Below are positions 23,007 through 35,900 of a stretch of DNA of 64,000 nucleotides, in pieces. Position numbers and translations under genes: made by a program. The stretch's first letter is position 1. Each line of letters opens with the position of its first letter. The notes beneath the pieces are model-generated. The model ran no database searches. It was not told the origin of the DNA and worked only from the letters and a program-made list of their open reading frames with translations. Source of the DNA: Halichondria panicea (Eukaryota; Porifera; Demospongiae; Suberitida; Halichondriidae); contig NC_087386.1 in assembly GCF_963675165.1 (NCBI RefSeq), positions 2,296,169 through 2,360,168 of the forward strand, read 5' to 3'.

Positions 23007-24239
23007 ATTACCAACTTTGTGGGTGCCTCTAACTGGAGGTAGGATTGTTCAATATGGAAACTTGTGTAGCTCTAAGAGTGGTCTAACCTATGGTAGGCTT
23101 AGATTGTTGGTTACATTTGAGCCTAAATGATATGGTTACATTTGAGCCTAAATGATATGGTCAAGCTCTCTTTCTCTCCCATCAGGTGATCCTCAGTTTG
23201 AGGTGAAAGCTAGCCCACCAAGCAATGGAGGCAATCTGGCGTAGTAGACACCGAGGGCACAATCTGGTTGGCTCAGTCATCAACGTACACAGTGCTGAGT
23301 GGACGAGAGTGGATAGCGGTGTGGGGGCGGGGATTGACTCATACTACGAGTACTGTCTCAAGTCTTACATCCTGTTGGGGGACAGGAAGTATCTGCAGAG
23401 GTTTGGGAAGGTGAGCGAGGGGTTATTGAAACACTTGGTGCTTACTGTTAGAGTTAAAATTGTGAGGTAAAGGAGTTAACGGAAACTGTGTATACAGTAC
23501 AATATGTACATGCAAGGTCAGCAACTTCATTTTCTTTCTTTACCCCCTCCCCTACAGCATTATGATGCCATCAAGAGATACATCACGAATGGGCCCATGC
23601 TAGTGGAGGTGAGCATGAATTCACCTCATCGAATGACTAGATCTTTCATGGACTCACTTCTGGCGTTCTGGCCTGGTCTACAGGTACACACACACACACA
23701 CACACATGTACTGACTAAGAGAAACCACTAGCTCCCTTTTAGGGGTCGTAACTTGTGTCCAATTTATTTGTAGCTCTTTGATAAAGGTACCACAAGATGG
23801 TAGACTGAGATCAAAAATTGTTTTTCGTGCCGTCGTTTTCTGTTTTGCCTTAATATCTCTGAACCTCTCTAGAACAGTTTGACATAGAAAAGTACTTCTT
23901 AGAGGCCGTCCGTCTATTGTAGTCTGCAGTATACATTTTTGTATATACTGTACTTACCTAACCTTCATGTTTAAAATGACGGGGTTTGTTGTATCTATCT
24001 CCAGGTTCTGTGGGGTGATGTAGACACAGCTATACACATTCACGACATGCTTTATCATGTGATGGAGAGACACAACTTCCTACCCGAGGCATTCACTCAT
24101 GACTTCAGGGTTCACTGGGGAAACCACCCTCTCAGGCCTGAGTTCATTGAGAGCACTTACTTCCTCTACAAGGTACACCGTCATGTGTGTGTGGGGTGTG
24201 TGGGTGTTTGTGTGTGGGGGGATGGGGGTGGGTGGGGGT

Positions 24240-24900
24240 CCACGGAATTCAAGTTATGGCAGCTGAAAAGAATAATTAAATTGAGGGGGGGAGAGAGTTG
24301 CGGTTAATTTCAACAGCTAGTACCGTTGATCGAATCTCCAAAATTTTGTGATTTTCGGAAAGCTTAGAAAATTTCCTTTCAAATGATGTATTTCAATCCA
24401 AAATTTCGTCGGGGCCATAATTTGTCATTTTTCGGCCTTGGACCATGGGCTATTATTCATGGTATCGCCTAATTGGCAAATACTTTTATCGTTCAAATAA
24501 GAATTTTGATGATGCTATTTGAAAGGTGTGTTTCTAAGCTTTCAGAAAATAATATTATCGTTGAAATTGGATCCACGGAATTCAAGTTATGGCCTTTCAA
24601 CAGCTATTAACTTTAGTACCGTTGATCGAATCTCCAAAATTTTGTGATTTTCAGAAAGCTTAGAAAATTTCCTTTCAAATGATGTATTTCAATCCAAAAT
24701 TTCGTCGGGGCCATAATTTGTCATTTTTCGGCCTTGGACCATGGGCTATTATTCATGGTATCGCCAAATTGGCAAATACTTTTATCGTTCAAATAAGAAT
24801 TTTGATGATGCTATTTGAAAGGTGTGTTTCTAAGCTTTCAGAAATAATATTATCGTTGAAATTGGATCCACGGAATTCGAGTTATGGCAGCTGATAAATT
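24240..24900. repeat. Two-copy direct repeat in EDEM3 copy 2 intron
   Basis: A block of about 300 bp containing ccaaaattttgtgattttc and ggccataatttgtcattttt occurs twice (about 24,312-24,600 and 24,618-24,889). Unit 3 has one copy (about 46,165-46,460) and unit 1 has none. The block is flanked by gagggggg motifs and ccacggaattc. Confidence 0.85.
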
Positions 24901-24929
24901 GAGGGGGGGGGAGAATTGCAGTTAATTTT

Positions 24930-25025
24930 AAATTTGGGGGTGGGTGTGTGTGTGTGGGGTGGGGTGGGTGTGTGTGTGTGTGTGGGGGTGGGTGTGTGTG
25001 TGTGGGGGGGGTGGGGGTGTGTGTT
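24930..25025. repeat. G-run rich simple repeat (possible G-quadruplex)
   Basis: Alternating (gt)n and runs of 3-8 g on the + strand in an EDEM3 intron. The equivalent unit 3 stretch is 46,505-46,610. Several separated G-runs meet the simple four-run rule for G-quadruplex formation. Confidence 0.75.
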
Positions 25026-26717
25026 TACTCTATGCATTAGCTGTACATGTATATATCACTTTCTGTTGTTTCGAAGAAAGCATGTCAGTAATTGGAATAT
25101 TTCTGTAAGTACTGTAATCGACCCCTAGCGTGTGATGCTACTACTCTGCTCTACTCTCTGTATTATTTTGATGGCTAAGTAGTTAATGAACGATTATGTT
25201 GTGTTGTTACTGCAGGCGACTGGAGATCCATACTACCTGAACGTGGGTCGATCAGTGGTGAACAACTTGAACAGGTACGCCAGAGTGAGGTGTGGCTTTG
25301 CTGCCATCAAGGACCTCAGGACCAACGCTCACGAGGACAGGTAAGTCAGGGGAACCATTATAATTATACTAATAGTTAGAATTTAGTTCCCATGTAGATC
25401 TCACAAAAACGTATAATAATCGGTACTTGTATGGCATCACAATCCTTGCCAGAATGCAAAGGTTAGATCGCAAAAGCTCATTCACAAAGGGTTTAATATT
25501 CTAGTAGTACGATATCATTTCATTGGCAATCTTCGATACTGTATAGAATGGACTCCTTTGTACTGGGGCTGAGACGTTCAAGTGTCTGTTCTTGTTGTTT
25601 GCTGATGAGGGGGACAGTCCCCTGAACATGGATGACTTTGTGTTCACGACTGAGGCCCACCTCTTCCCCCTCTCCCTCGCCAGTGCTAACACCACCCTCA
25701 ATAGAGTCGTCCAAGAGGCAGTGAGTGGGTACAATACATACACAGTGTAGCAGCCATGCTGCTTCAGAACATAATATTAGCATTTTTTAAGTACAGCTGC
25801 ACATCGTAGGGGGGGGGGGGGGGTAAGGCAGCTTTTTTATAGAGAGTACCTTCTTTTGAATGAGGTTATGGTAGCCTGGCTGTGTGTGAGTGTGTCATGT
25901 GATGTTCTCTCTGTGTGTAGTTACTGGTGAAGAACACAGACCTGGTGAATATGAGCACTGTCACTGTCACCACTAGCGGACCAGACTCTTCTGGGAAGGC
26001 AGCAAAGAACAAACCAGTCGCTGACAGCTTCACTAAAGGTTCACTGAAACACACACTAGACACCATGTACAGTAGTAGCCAATAATCCCGTCTAGTCAGC
26101 ACAGTTGTAGTTGTTTATAATTATACACCCCCTCACACCCACACACACACACCACACACCATGAATTAAGTAGCTACTGTATTTGTCTGGAGAGATGGTT
26201 TCCAAACTTGTATACCTCCATCACTAACCCCCCCCCCCCCCACACACACATACACACACACACAGGCGTCTCCTGTTCACTGACGAGAGTGTCCTCCCTC
26301 ACGAGGTGGGTAAAGGAGAGGCTGCTGTCAAATGGTATAAGAGGACAAAGCAAGGGCAAACTCCACCCACTCAATCAGAGGTGGATTATAACGAGCAGGG
26401 GCCCACTCATGATGTGTGTAGTTCATGGTTCATCGAGCCAGTACAGTGGATGGAAAGCTCTCTACTGGGCAAAGTGGAGGGGAAGGTGAGGCTGCTACTT
26501 GTGCATTAGCTAAAAATAGATACGTATCTTGAAAGCTCGTAATTTGTGTTCTGATTGTCCAATTTCAAACTAATTGATGCATTCAAGAGCTCTCAGAATT
26601 ACCTTTCCAATGGTGTGCTTAGATACATGTACTAGTCTTGTGATTAGTTAATATCCGTTATTTTCTAGAATTAAACTGTTTAGCTCGTAGAATTTACTTT
26701 CGTCATAATTATACACA

Positions 26718-26758
<41 letters not shown>

Positions 26759-27518
26759 ACACACACACACATATCCGGCAGATTCTGTGTCTCAAGTGCT
26801 CGGCTGTCTGAGGTCATTCAACTGGTCAGGTGATCAGTGCTCGTGTGGGCAGTGGGTCACGCCCTCCTTCCAGATACACAAGGCACGAATAGACGAAACC
26901 AGAACACTCACTAGGAGAAAAGTGGACAAAACTGTATAGCTAGCAAATTACTGAATTATTGTCCAAATTCAAACATTAATTTTTTCGATCATTTGAAGGT
27001 TTATTGCTTGAACAATAAATGATGTCATACTAATTCAATGTACCATGTACTGCATGTACAAATAATAGCATAAGAAGCGTCAATTATTATTCACTGTAAA
27101 TTCAAAATTAATTTTTTCGATCATTAATTTGATAGATTATTGATTGAAGAATATGAATGATACCATACAGTACTGCATGTACATAGCATAAATTATATTA
27201 GCAACTAATAAACAAATGGTCATAACAATTTGTCTGTTGTTTGGATAGTCCTCAAACTTGTGTCTATAGCAAACGTGAGTCTGCTTGGCAGTGACAGCCG
27301 CCGTACTGTGGCTTGTTCTTGACTGCTCTGAGTTGTGGAAGGATGACGTGACATCGGTACTGATGTGTGTAGGCCTAGAGGAACAACAGAGTGGCTACAA
27401 TCAGGCCAGCAAGGGGTGAGTCTGCAATGAAACATTCATCAAGGCTGACATTCAAATAGAGACTCCTAAACAAGAATTATAACAACCCACACACAAGTCA
27501 ACAATTACACAGTAGTAC

Positions 27519-27739
27519 CAAGGGCGTATAAAAGAAGAGAGGGCATGCAACTCCTATATGAGCAGAGTTCAAACGTGGGCGGATGAATGTGCATGACAGT
27601 GCATGAAATGCTAAAAATAGAAATTTCTATTTTTAGCACTTCATGCAAATGCACACATTCCTCCGCCCACGTTTGAACTCTGCTAGCTACGTGTACTGAT
27701 AGTGGAGTTGCATGCCCTCTCTTCTTTTATACGCCCTTG
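27519..27739. mobile_element. Inverted-repeat MITE, unit 2 copy
   Basis: Same element and same gtagtac target duplication as at 11,373-11,595. It was therefore inserted before units 1 and 2 separated. Confidence 0.8.
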
Positions 27740-27794
27740 GTAGTACACTTACAATTAATACTTAATCAAGGTATGTACAATTACTAGACTGAAT

Positions 27795-27985
27795 ACCGTA
27801 CAGAGGTGGGGAATTTTCGTGGGGCAAAATATTTGTGGTGTTCGTGGTTGGACCTCTAACCACGAATGAAGCGACTTTGCCTACCGTTACCTGCTCCAAC
27901 CACGAAAATATTACCCACGAAATGTCTCAATATTGCTGAACAACAAATATTTTGTCCCCCGAAAAATACCCGCTATACGGTATGA
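27795..27985. mobile_element. TACCGTATAGCGGG-type MITE, unit 2 copy
   Basis: Same insertion as at 11,649-11,840, with small differences near the right end. Confidence 0.65.
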
Positions 27986-28511
27986 CTATACCTGAATTCA
28001 AATGCAGCAGTGCTGTTGGTCCCAATAGCGGTAGTCGTGTGTGCAGTAGACAGTGGCTGGTATAGTAGAGGAATACAGAGTAGTTCCACACCACCCCCAC
28101 ACGTAGAAGTGGGTGAACCACCTGCAGAGGGGAATAAAGACCTCCTTAGACTGGGACAATGCAATTACAACAACTACAAGTCAGAACAGTCTCAGCTAGG
28201 GAGCTCACTATTGTAAATCACAATCCAGTACTTAGCTAGGTGTTACAAGCTAGATTTGTAGGGGGTTCTCGTTACAAGAGGGTTAGACTGATACACTGTA
28301 TATATTGACCCTCACTGACCTCCTTGAGTCTTGGGCACACTAGGGTTCATCCAGCTCCAGCCACTCTCACTCCTCAGCTTACCATACTTGTACACATCTC
28401 TGGTGAAACTTGGCAGATATTGTCTCCAATAGACAAGAGCATGAACTAGCAGTCCAAAACCAATCCACAGTAGCCAGGAGATGCTCACATGCTGCATTAG
28501 CTGATCAGCCA

Positions 28512-29698
28512 TTAGCCTCTGGCACGAGAGTGGTCGACTAGGTTCCCCACTTTGTCACTGAGATCTGCACGTGTGTGTGTGTGGGGTGTGTGTGTGTGTG
28601 TGGGTGTGTGTGTGTGTGTGTGTGTGTGGGGTGGTGGTGAGTGGGTGTGAGAGAAAGGACATTCTGTACTATATATAACAGTGGGTAGCAACACTGAATT
28701 GAAACAGTACACACACAAGAAACTGCAAGTGCTGGTGTTGCCCAGCTGTGCATGTCCAATGCTGACACAGGAAAAAAGCATGACCTTATAATTAAGTCTA
28801 CAAAATATGGATGGCAGATATAAATACGTACCAAACTCAATGAAGTGGTACGGTCGACTGGCCTTGTGTACATCGTTGCCATGTTGCTCACTGAAGTCTT
28901 TGTGTGAATTCTCGAGGTAGTTAAAGGCCAGCTTGGCAGGATAGGTGGGGTCACACAGGGGGAGGTAGCATATCCCCTCCTCAAGGATGTAGCTGTGTGG
29001 GGGGTCCATGTTAGTGTGTGTGCTTCAAGCTCAAAGTCACCGCCCCTCATCCACCATTAAACTGGAGTATAATATCACCAACCAAGTTCCAACTATTCTT
29101 AGACTACATGTACACTGGTAGTTCCTTGTTAGACAATCACTATAGAGGGACCTATGTATAACACACACCACTTACAATGTGTATGGTACAGTTAAGCAAA
29201 TGCTCACAAACAAAAGGCCATCCATTGCATCAGTTTATACCATGACAGAGCACCAATCATCATACACACCACGAGGCAATAATGACATTCACAGGAAAGT
29301 GCTTACTGGAACACCATACGACCCGGGTCACACTCGATTGAGCATCGAGGGGGGCTGACTGACGACAGCTTGCGGAATATCTGCTTGGCTTTGGGTTGGT
29401 ATTCAGCATAATCCCGGCCAGACTGCAGAGGGAGAATGCAACAATTCAGTTAATTCAAGCTGTTAAAGATAGCACACACTACACACGTATTATTCTAGCA
29501 AGGTTATCTTTATATGTCTACAGAATCATGACTTGACAACTATTCATGTCACTGAGCTGCATACAGTACAGTGTCCTGATGGGACCAATGCAGACTGTAC
29601 TGTATTATCTACTGTAGCTCCTCTACCTCTTCATTGACAATGGATGCGGACAGAGGTAGTCCATCACTGGCTCTGGCTATTAGTGTCAGGTGGGCCAT
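28512..29698 (-). pseudogene. SEC22B: SEC22-like longin-domain gene, copy 2
   Basis: Minus-strand exons are 29,698-29,627, 29,422-29,307 and 28,992-28,832, with the same phases as copy 1. They encode an intact longin domain from MAHLTLIARASDGLPLSAS to RPYHFIEF. A possible final exon, 28,564-28,512, gives DLSDKVGNLVDHSRARG and then TAA. That stop overlaps the ATG of the SRD5A3-like N-terminal exon (TAATG). The SNARE core and membrane anchor of SEC22 are absent. Confidence 0.7.
28570..28640. repeat. GT/G-rich microsatellite
   Basis: Counterpart of 12,302-12,385, with a different length and interruption pattern. Confidence 0.75.
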
Positions 29699-29905
29699 TG
29701 TTCCTGAGCTCTTCTTTCTTCAGTGCTTCTTCTTCTGATAGGTACTTGCTTTATGTGTGTTCTGTGCTCTATTTGGAACAATAATTATGTGTCCTTTGAA
29801 CCCTTTCTTTATTGAACAATGTGTGGGTGTTGCTACAAGCCCCACCCCCTCATGCCTCTAGCCACCCACAAAGAAATATAAGGGCCTTCCAGACCTTCTC
29901 TTGAA
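29699..29905. promoter_or_regulatory. Probable bidirectional promoter between SEC22-like copy 2 and gene C
   Basis: Head-to-head start codons are 207 bp apart. It keeps the aaatataagg motif and the overall sequence of 13,429-13,643. Confidence 0.5.
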
Positions 29906-32900
29906 ATGGCTGAATCTACAACACTCAATGCTGCTAGTTCCCCACAGTTGATGGAGGGTGGGCTCACTCGTGGGGAAAAGGTATGATATTCACATGATAG
30001 ATAGATACTCAATGATCAGTGCATTCCTTTAGTGCCTAGATGTACTTGTTGACCACCCATAAACACACTTGTCATCATTCATTCATCACAGTATAGTGCC
30101 TACACTCTACCCTGTAGGTATGAGGTGTTTTATCTCATGTTGTTATTCTCTCCCCACATGTACCACTCTCTCTGGATGGACAACAGACGTGGATTAAGGT
30201 ACGTTGTGTGCAATCACATTCTACCAAGCTGACATGCTTGTGCTCTGAGCACTTGTTGTTAGGAGGTAGACAGTGTAAAGAAGAACACATACGGATAACT
30301 GAATGTGATACTATTCCTTAATTGAGACAAGTAGATCTACTCGTAGTATAGCCTCCTTCACCGGCCTTCATAGGAAAGAAGGCCTGCTATCGACTGCTTG
30401 CGCATGCGCCAAATTATTCGATATTTTTCCTCGTAAAATTTCCTATAATACTGGATTCATCAGAGAAAATATCCTAAAAGTCACACACAGAGCTATATAG
30501 CTAGCTAGCTAGAGACAGAGCTGTGTATGTTTGTTGTACAGCTATTTTCTTTTGATAGAATCAGTAGCAGTAGTATAGTAGACTTTCACCAAAGTTAGTG
30601 TTAAATGGGCGTGGCCTGTCCATATGATGTCACAGTTTTACTGAGCATATACGATGTTATCCAAAGCCCCCAGATACCGGGGGGATATTAGTGCATGCGC
30701 AAGCAGTCGATACCAGGCCCACTTCCCTAAGTGAAGTGGGAAGTGCGGCCTGGGATCGAGGCTACTCGTAGTAGTACCTGAAAGTATGCATGGTTAATCA
30801 AGTGTTTCAGTCTGCATGTTTGGCTGTCCACAATTGTTTCCCCTCCCCTGTGTTATGCAATCACCACTGTACTGTATCACTGCACTAATGTTCTCTTCTT
30901 TCCATTTCATGTATCTCCACCTCACCTTTGACTGACCCTCTGAAACAACAGGCTGTAAGTTGGTGTGTGTTGTCAGAGTATTTAGTGTCTGTTGCATATT
31001 CTGTGATGTTTCTACTTCCCCATTATTACTCTTGTGTGTGTGTGCAGTGCCATAGTGTTATGTAGGGAAATATTTAGTATGATCACATTCAACCTCGTAA
31101 TCATTCATTTACTATCTTCCCACGTGTTTGCCCTGTGGACTCTCCCTCTCTGGATCAACAGGCTGTAAGTTGTGTTTGCACATGCACACTCATTTTAATG
31201 GTTACTATAGGAACTCGTAAATTGTCTTTTGTCTCTTTTCATATTGCCAACTTGGTATTAGCCGAGGCCCACACAACTTATTAGGTTGTAGTTTTAATAT
31301 TCGTAGAATATACACCTAAGTTCATTAGTTGGTACGTACATTATCGTGTTTGTCTCTTCCCATACACACACTCATTCCTATGTTGGACCACACACTGATT
31401 TGGACTACTGTAGGAGGTGAGCTTCTTACGAGTACTCAATGTCCACACACTAAAATGGTTCAGCTGCAATGTGTATGGATGTACTGGTTACCTAGCATCA
31501 TTAGCGTGTGTCCCTTGTCCTCTAGAGCTGACCCTCTCCCTCGTATAGGGTAGACCACGGCTTTAAACTTGTTCAATTCGTAATCCCATTTTACGGCCAC
31601 AATTTTGAAATACCACCATTGTGTACATTGTGTACATGTAAATTTGTGTTTATGTAAATTCCCCAACCAATTAAGTGCCTACTGAACCTAAAACTTGTTG
31701 CCTATTTCTCAATGTTTCCCCAACTTTTTTATTTCTTAGCTTTTCTATACCAGGTCTAGCCACTTGTTGCTATGTGTAGTCAGTCCCATACACACCAGCG
31801 TTCAACTGATCTGATGTCTTGTATGTGTGTTAAGATTAAATCTCTCCCTCACATGTACCATTTGATGTGTCTCAGGATTGGATTAGGGTATGTTGTGATT
31901 GTGTGTGTGTCTCGTGGAGTGCATGTGTTGTATTGTACGACAAACAAAATCATATGTATCAAAGTTGTGCATGTAAAATGCTTGTTGTACCGTTTACCGT
32001 CCCTTCCACTGACCCACCCACTCTGACCCTTCCATATTCTGCTATTGCTAGTACTGAGTACCTGTGTGTGTACTAGCCAGTGTGTGTACTACCAGTGTTC
32101 ATATCCCTCTCTCCTCACATGTACCCTCTGTGGACTGTTACTCAACAACAGGACGTGAGTTTATTGCATGTACATATAATGGCGTACTAGGCTGACTTGT
32201 ATACATGTACTACTGCATGAAGGCAGAAAGAATAACTTGCGTGACTTTATTTAGGATTAGTACGTACTGAAAGTTTCATGCTGTACAGACGTTAGACTGG
32301 CGGCGATAGAGCGACTGGCAAACTGCCTATCAGTCACTTGTCTCAGCGGAAGTGTAATAGATCGTATGACACTACTAAACATGAATATCGTTATAGATAA
32401 TGTGGTTAAATGTTGCTATGAGATTCAGCTACTATGGAATGCACTGAATCCCCTGAAGTGTAAGTGCGGTTACAATTACAGGGCTAATATGACGTTGAGC
32501 AATCTGATAGGCTGCAATGCTCGTTGCAGCTGAGACGAGTGACTGATAGGCAGTTTGCCAGTCCCTCGCGCTACGCACGCGAGGGGCTGTCGCCGCCAGT
32601 CTATACAGACGTGTACTTGCAATAATTGATGTATACATGTGTGAATGCATTCGTGTATTTGAACATGTTCATTTCTCTACATGTCCGTGTCCTACTGCTT
32701 GTTAATGTGACTACTGCTAATGATTACTGGAACAACAGGTGGTAAGTTACAGTATATACAGACATGTATGAATGCACTCACTGCTCCTACCATCATCCCC
32801 CTCTCTCTGTTTCCATGTGTGTCTGGCGCTGGTGTCTCATTGGACTAAACAGAAGGTGAGCGGGACACTGCACTGACTTGTGACTGTACTTGTCTCAGTA

Positions 32901-35900
32901 ATGTTTGAGTTGCATGAGTACATGTGTATTGGCATTCATAGTGTACAGGTTTGTGATTATATTCTTTTCTCTCTCCCTACATTTCCATGGTTACTGAATA
33001 TCTGGAACGATAGAAAGTGAGTCAAACAATGTTGGCAAACATACCGTACACCTCATATGCATTCAGTTTGTAATAGTCTCATATCCTTACCTGACCCTAG
33101 TAGCTATACTGGTTGCTCCTATAGACAACTCATAATGTGTGACCACAAACACACAGTCTAACCCACTCTTGTCTTGTTCACCTTGTCCAGGAGAAGGCTT
33201 GGTATGAGAGTAAACTGAAGCATCATGAGACGGTGAGTGTTGACAGTTGCACTTACTACTCTCGTGGTAAGAGTGGTACACGTAGTCTAGCAGAACGACA
33301 ATATGTGTACATGTACTGTCCATTGTATGATGAATGGTTGCTTTTTGTCTACCTTTTTTTAGGTATGATTTGTAAGTCCACTTTTACTGTTTGTCTGTGT
33401 GAGGTTATACCGTATAGCGGGTAAATATATAATTATGCTCGCCAAGTTTATTTAGGTTGGTGGTTGCTGATTTTTATATTTTGATAATTTGTACATTTGT
33501 GTCAGCTGCATGTTCTATTTGGTGGAATTTTTCTTCAGTCGTATATAAATTCTTTACTCCCCCAGAGAAGAGCTGCCCTCCAACAGAGACTGTCTGGTGA
33601 CATCACTGACCAAGACCGGAGACAACTGCTCGGAGAGCTGGAGGAGGTGGAGGGGGAGATCAAGAAGTGTGTCTCAGGGATACAACGTTGTGAGGGGAAT
33701 ATACAATACTGGGAGAATATGATTGCTGAGATACGAGGAGAAGTAGAGGAGAGGCAGAGAAAGGAAGGTGAGGGGAGCAAGGAACTTTATAGTACAGTGA
33801 GTGTTGATGCTCATAGTTGCAATCACTCGTACCTGTAGCAACTTACATGTAGTGTGTTATTAGTAGACTGTACCTACAGCTGTTGTGAGGTCCTCATACT
33901 TTATATAATCGTGTATTGCAAAAGCGTTGGCTCCACCCACAACCTTTTCATTTGCCTATCACATGTGTTGTGTTGCTAGGCAACTGCCCCTGATTGTGCA
34001 CACTACAGTGTACTAGAGCATTGTTCCTGTTACTGCTCTACACACTGTGGTGGTATAGATATGGTTTATTGGACAATCTAGACTTTATTAATACCAAGTT
34101 TCAATGATTTGGGTTTGTGACGTTGTACTGTGTTACTTAATTATGACATCATCATGTTAATTCAAGCATAGCACACTCCTGTAGTGATCAGCCACATCAT
34201 TATTACCCAGTACATGTATTCCCTGTCATTGGTGGGTCACCCACTTAGCAAGCTTTAAAGGTTTACGATTTAAAGGTGGTTTATGTTCAGCTGCTTCATG
34301 TCCTTCATTTCCACTGGCACTTCATTGGCTTCTTACGTATACGCACAGCTGCTGTGTCCAGTTAGATCCATTTTAAAGCAGTTACCGTATATACCGCGAA
34401 ATTTTCGAGGGGCTATATTTTCGCTGATTTCATGGGTTAGCAATCCACGAAAATTGTACCAATTATCTGCTATAACATGCAAAGATTAAAGCGTGTCTTC
34501 TGGTAAGCGGTCAACCCACAAACAGTGCAACGAAATGCTTTAGAGGTCATTCCACGAAATATAAGTGCCTCGAAAATTTCTCACTATATGGTATTATGTA
34601 CATGTATATACCATACGTATGTAATCATGTTCTTATCAACTATTTGCTCCACCCACCACCTTTTTAAGCTTGCGTTGCTAGGCAACTGACTGTATTGTAT
34701 AGTTTAGGCGGACTAGCAATCATTTTATGAGCCCGAGGGCGAGTTGCATAAAACATGATGCTATTGTTATGTGTTTTATACCTCACCAAATTATGCTTTA
34801 AGGTGACGTGATCAGACTGTATGACATTTATACATACTTGTTGCCTTTATATTGTTTATATGTTTTCCAGACTCCAATGTAATTTTCATTCATTCCCCCA
34901 CCCACTCACAACCACCATCCTTTTAATTATGTGTTTTGCTTCATATCCATTGGGTTGTGGGGCGTACCCTCTACTGTGCTTACTACATGTGTACTTAATA
35001 GTGACATCCATGAATGCAAGCACAGCACATTCCTGCATGTAATGATCGGTTTAATCACATGCATCATAATTATGGTGACATCATAATAATAGTCCATCTT
35101 GTCACCCAGCTCTGAAGTATTGCATAGTTAACATTCCTAACACCTCATACACACGTCTTGTTTAGAATCGAAGCGGTTATTTGAAGAGGCGATGAAGCAC
35201 GGATATGTCTTGGTCAACATTGTCAACATGCTCATGTTTGGACCGGCGGGAACAGGGAAGACCAACCTCAAGCACCTGCTAACCGACAAGCCCCCTCCGC
35301 TACAGCGTGACAGCACTCCTTGTATGGAAAAGCCAGTACGCATTCGACCCGTGTCCAACACGAAATTCAAGTCAACTGGAAGAGGCTGGGAAGAGATGTC
35401 TCAGCCAAAGCTGCGCAAGCTACTTGCTGAAATCATCGCTAAGTTACCAAAAGAAAGCGCCGATCCATCCACCGTATCAAGGGTTGCCGAGAGCTTGAAG
35501 AAGATGACCACAACCGAGCTAATTTCTGATTCCGATGAGCAAATTTCTGGTTCCAGTTCGAGCCCATTGAGGAGGAACGATTCCGATACGCTTTCTGGCT
35601 CTGCAAGAAAGTTGAAGAAAGCCGTTGATAAAGTGATAGCGAGTGTAGTGAGTGGTGTGGCAAAAGAGCTGAAGCCAGCCACACAGGGAACTGACCAACT
35701 GTCGAGCAGTGACCAGCAAGAAGGAGAACTGTTTGATTCCAACTGGGTGTACGTTACCGACTGTGGCGGCCAGCCGCAATTCCACGACATCAGCCCTCTC
35801 TTCATCAAGCACATTTCGGTGGCGTTGGTAGTCCTGCGTTTGATTGACGAACTCTCCAGTTTCCCTTCTGACGAGTACTACAAGGATGGGCAGCTTGTTG

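Larger units (their letters stand above)
27220..28512 (-). pseudogene. SRD5A3: SRD5A3-like remnant, copy 2
   Basis: The N-terminal exon is intact here (28,512-28,316). It reads MADQLMQHVSISWLLWIG, then a hydrophobic stretch and VYKYGKLRSESG, with a good phase-2 donor (CA|gtgagg). This corresponds to the SRD5A3 N-terminus before YFSHFY. The second exon (28,121-27,992) has a 1-nt deletion in a C-run, which breaks THFYVWG, and it lacks the RRLFECL segment. The HQYRCH exon starts at 27,421. The catalytic region is absent as in the other copies, and two MITEs sit between exons 2 and 3. Confidence 0.7.
30187..33232 (+). other. Microexon array of gene C
   Basis: Exon bases in order: ACGTGGATTAAG, GCT, GCT, GAG, GATTGGATTAGG, GAC, GTG, AAG, AAA, then a 42-nt exon. 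The first nine translate to TWIK-A-A-E-DWIR-D-V-K-K. All are phase 0 with good splice sites. At exon seven (32,739) the bases read cagGTGgtaagt, so the acceptor is immediately followed by two overlapping GT dinucleotides. Two transposable insertions (30,349 and 32,293) lengthen the introns without touching any microexon. Confidence 0.75.
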
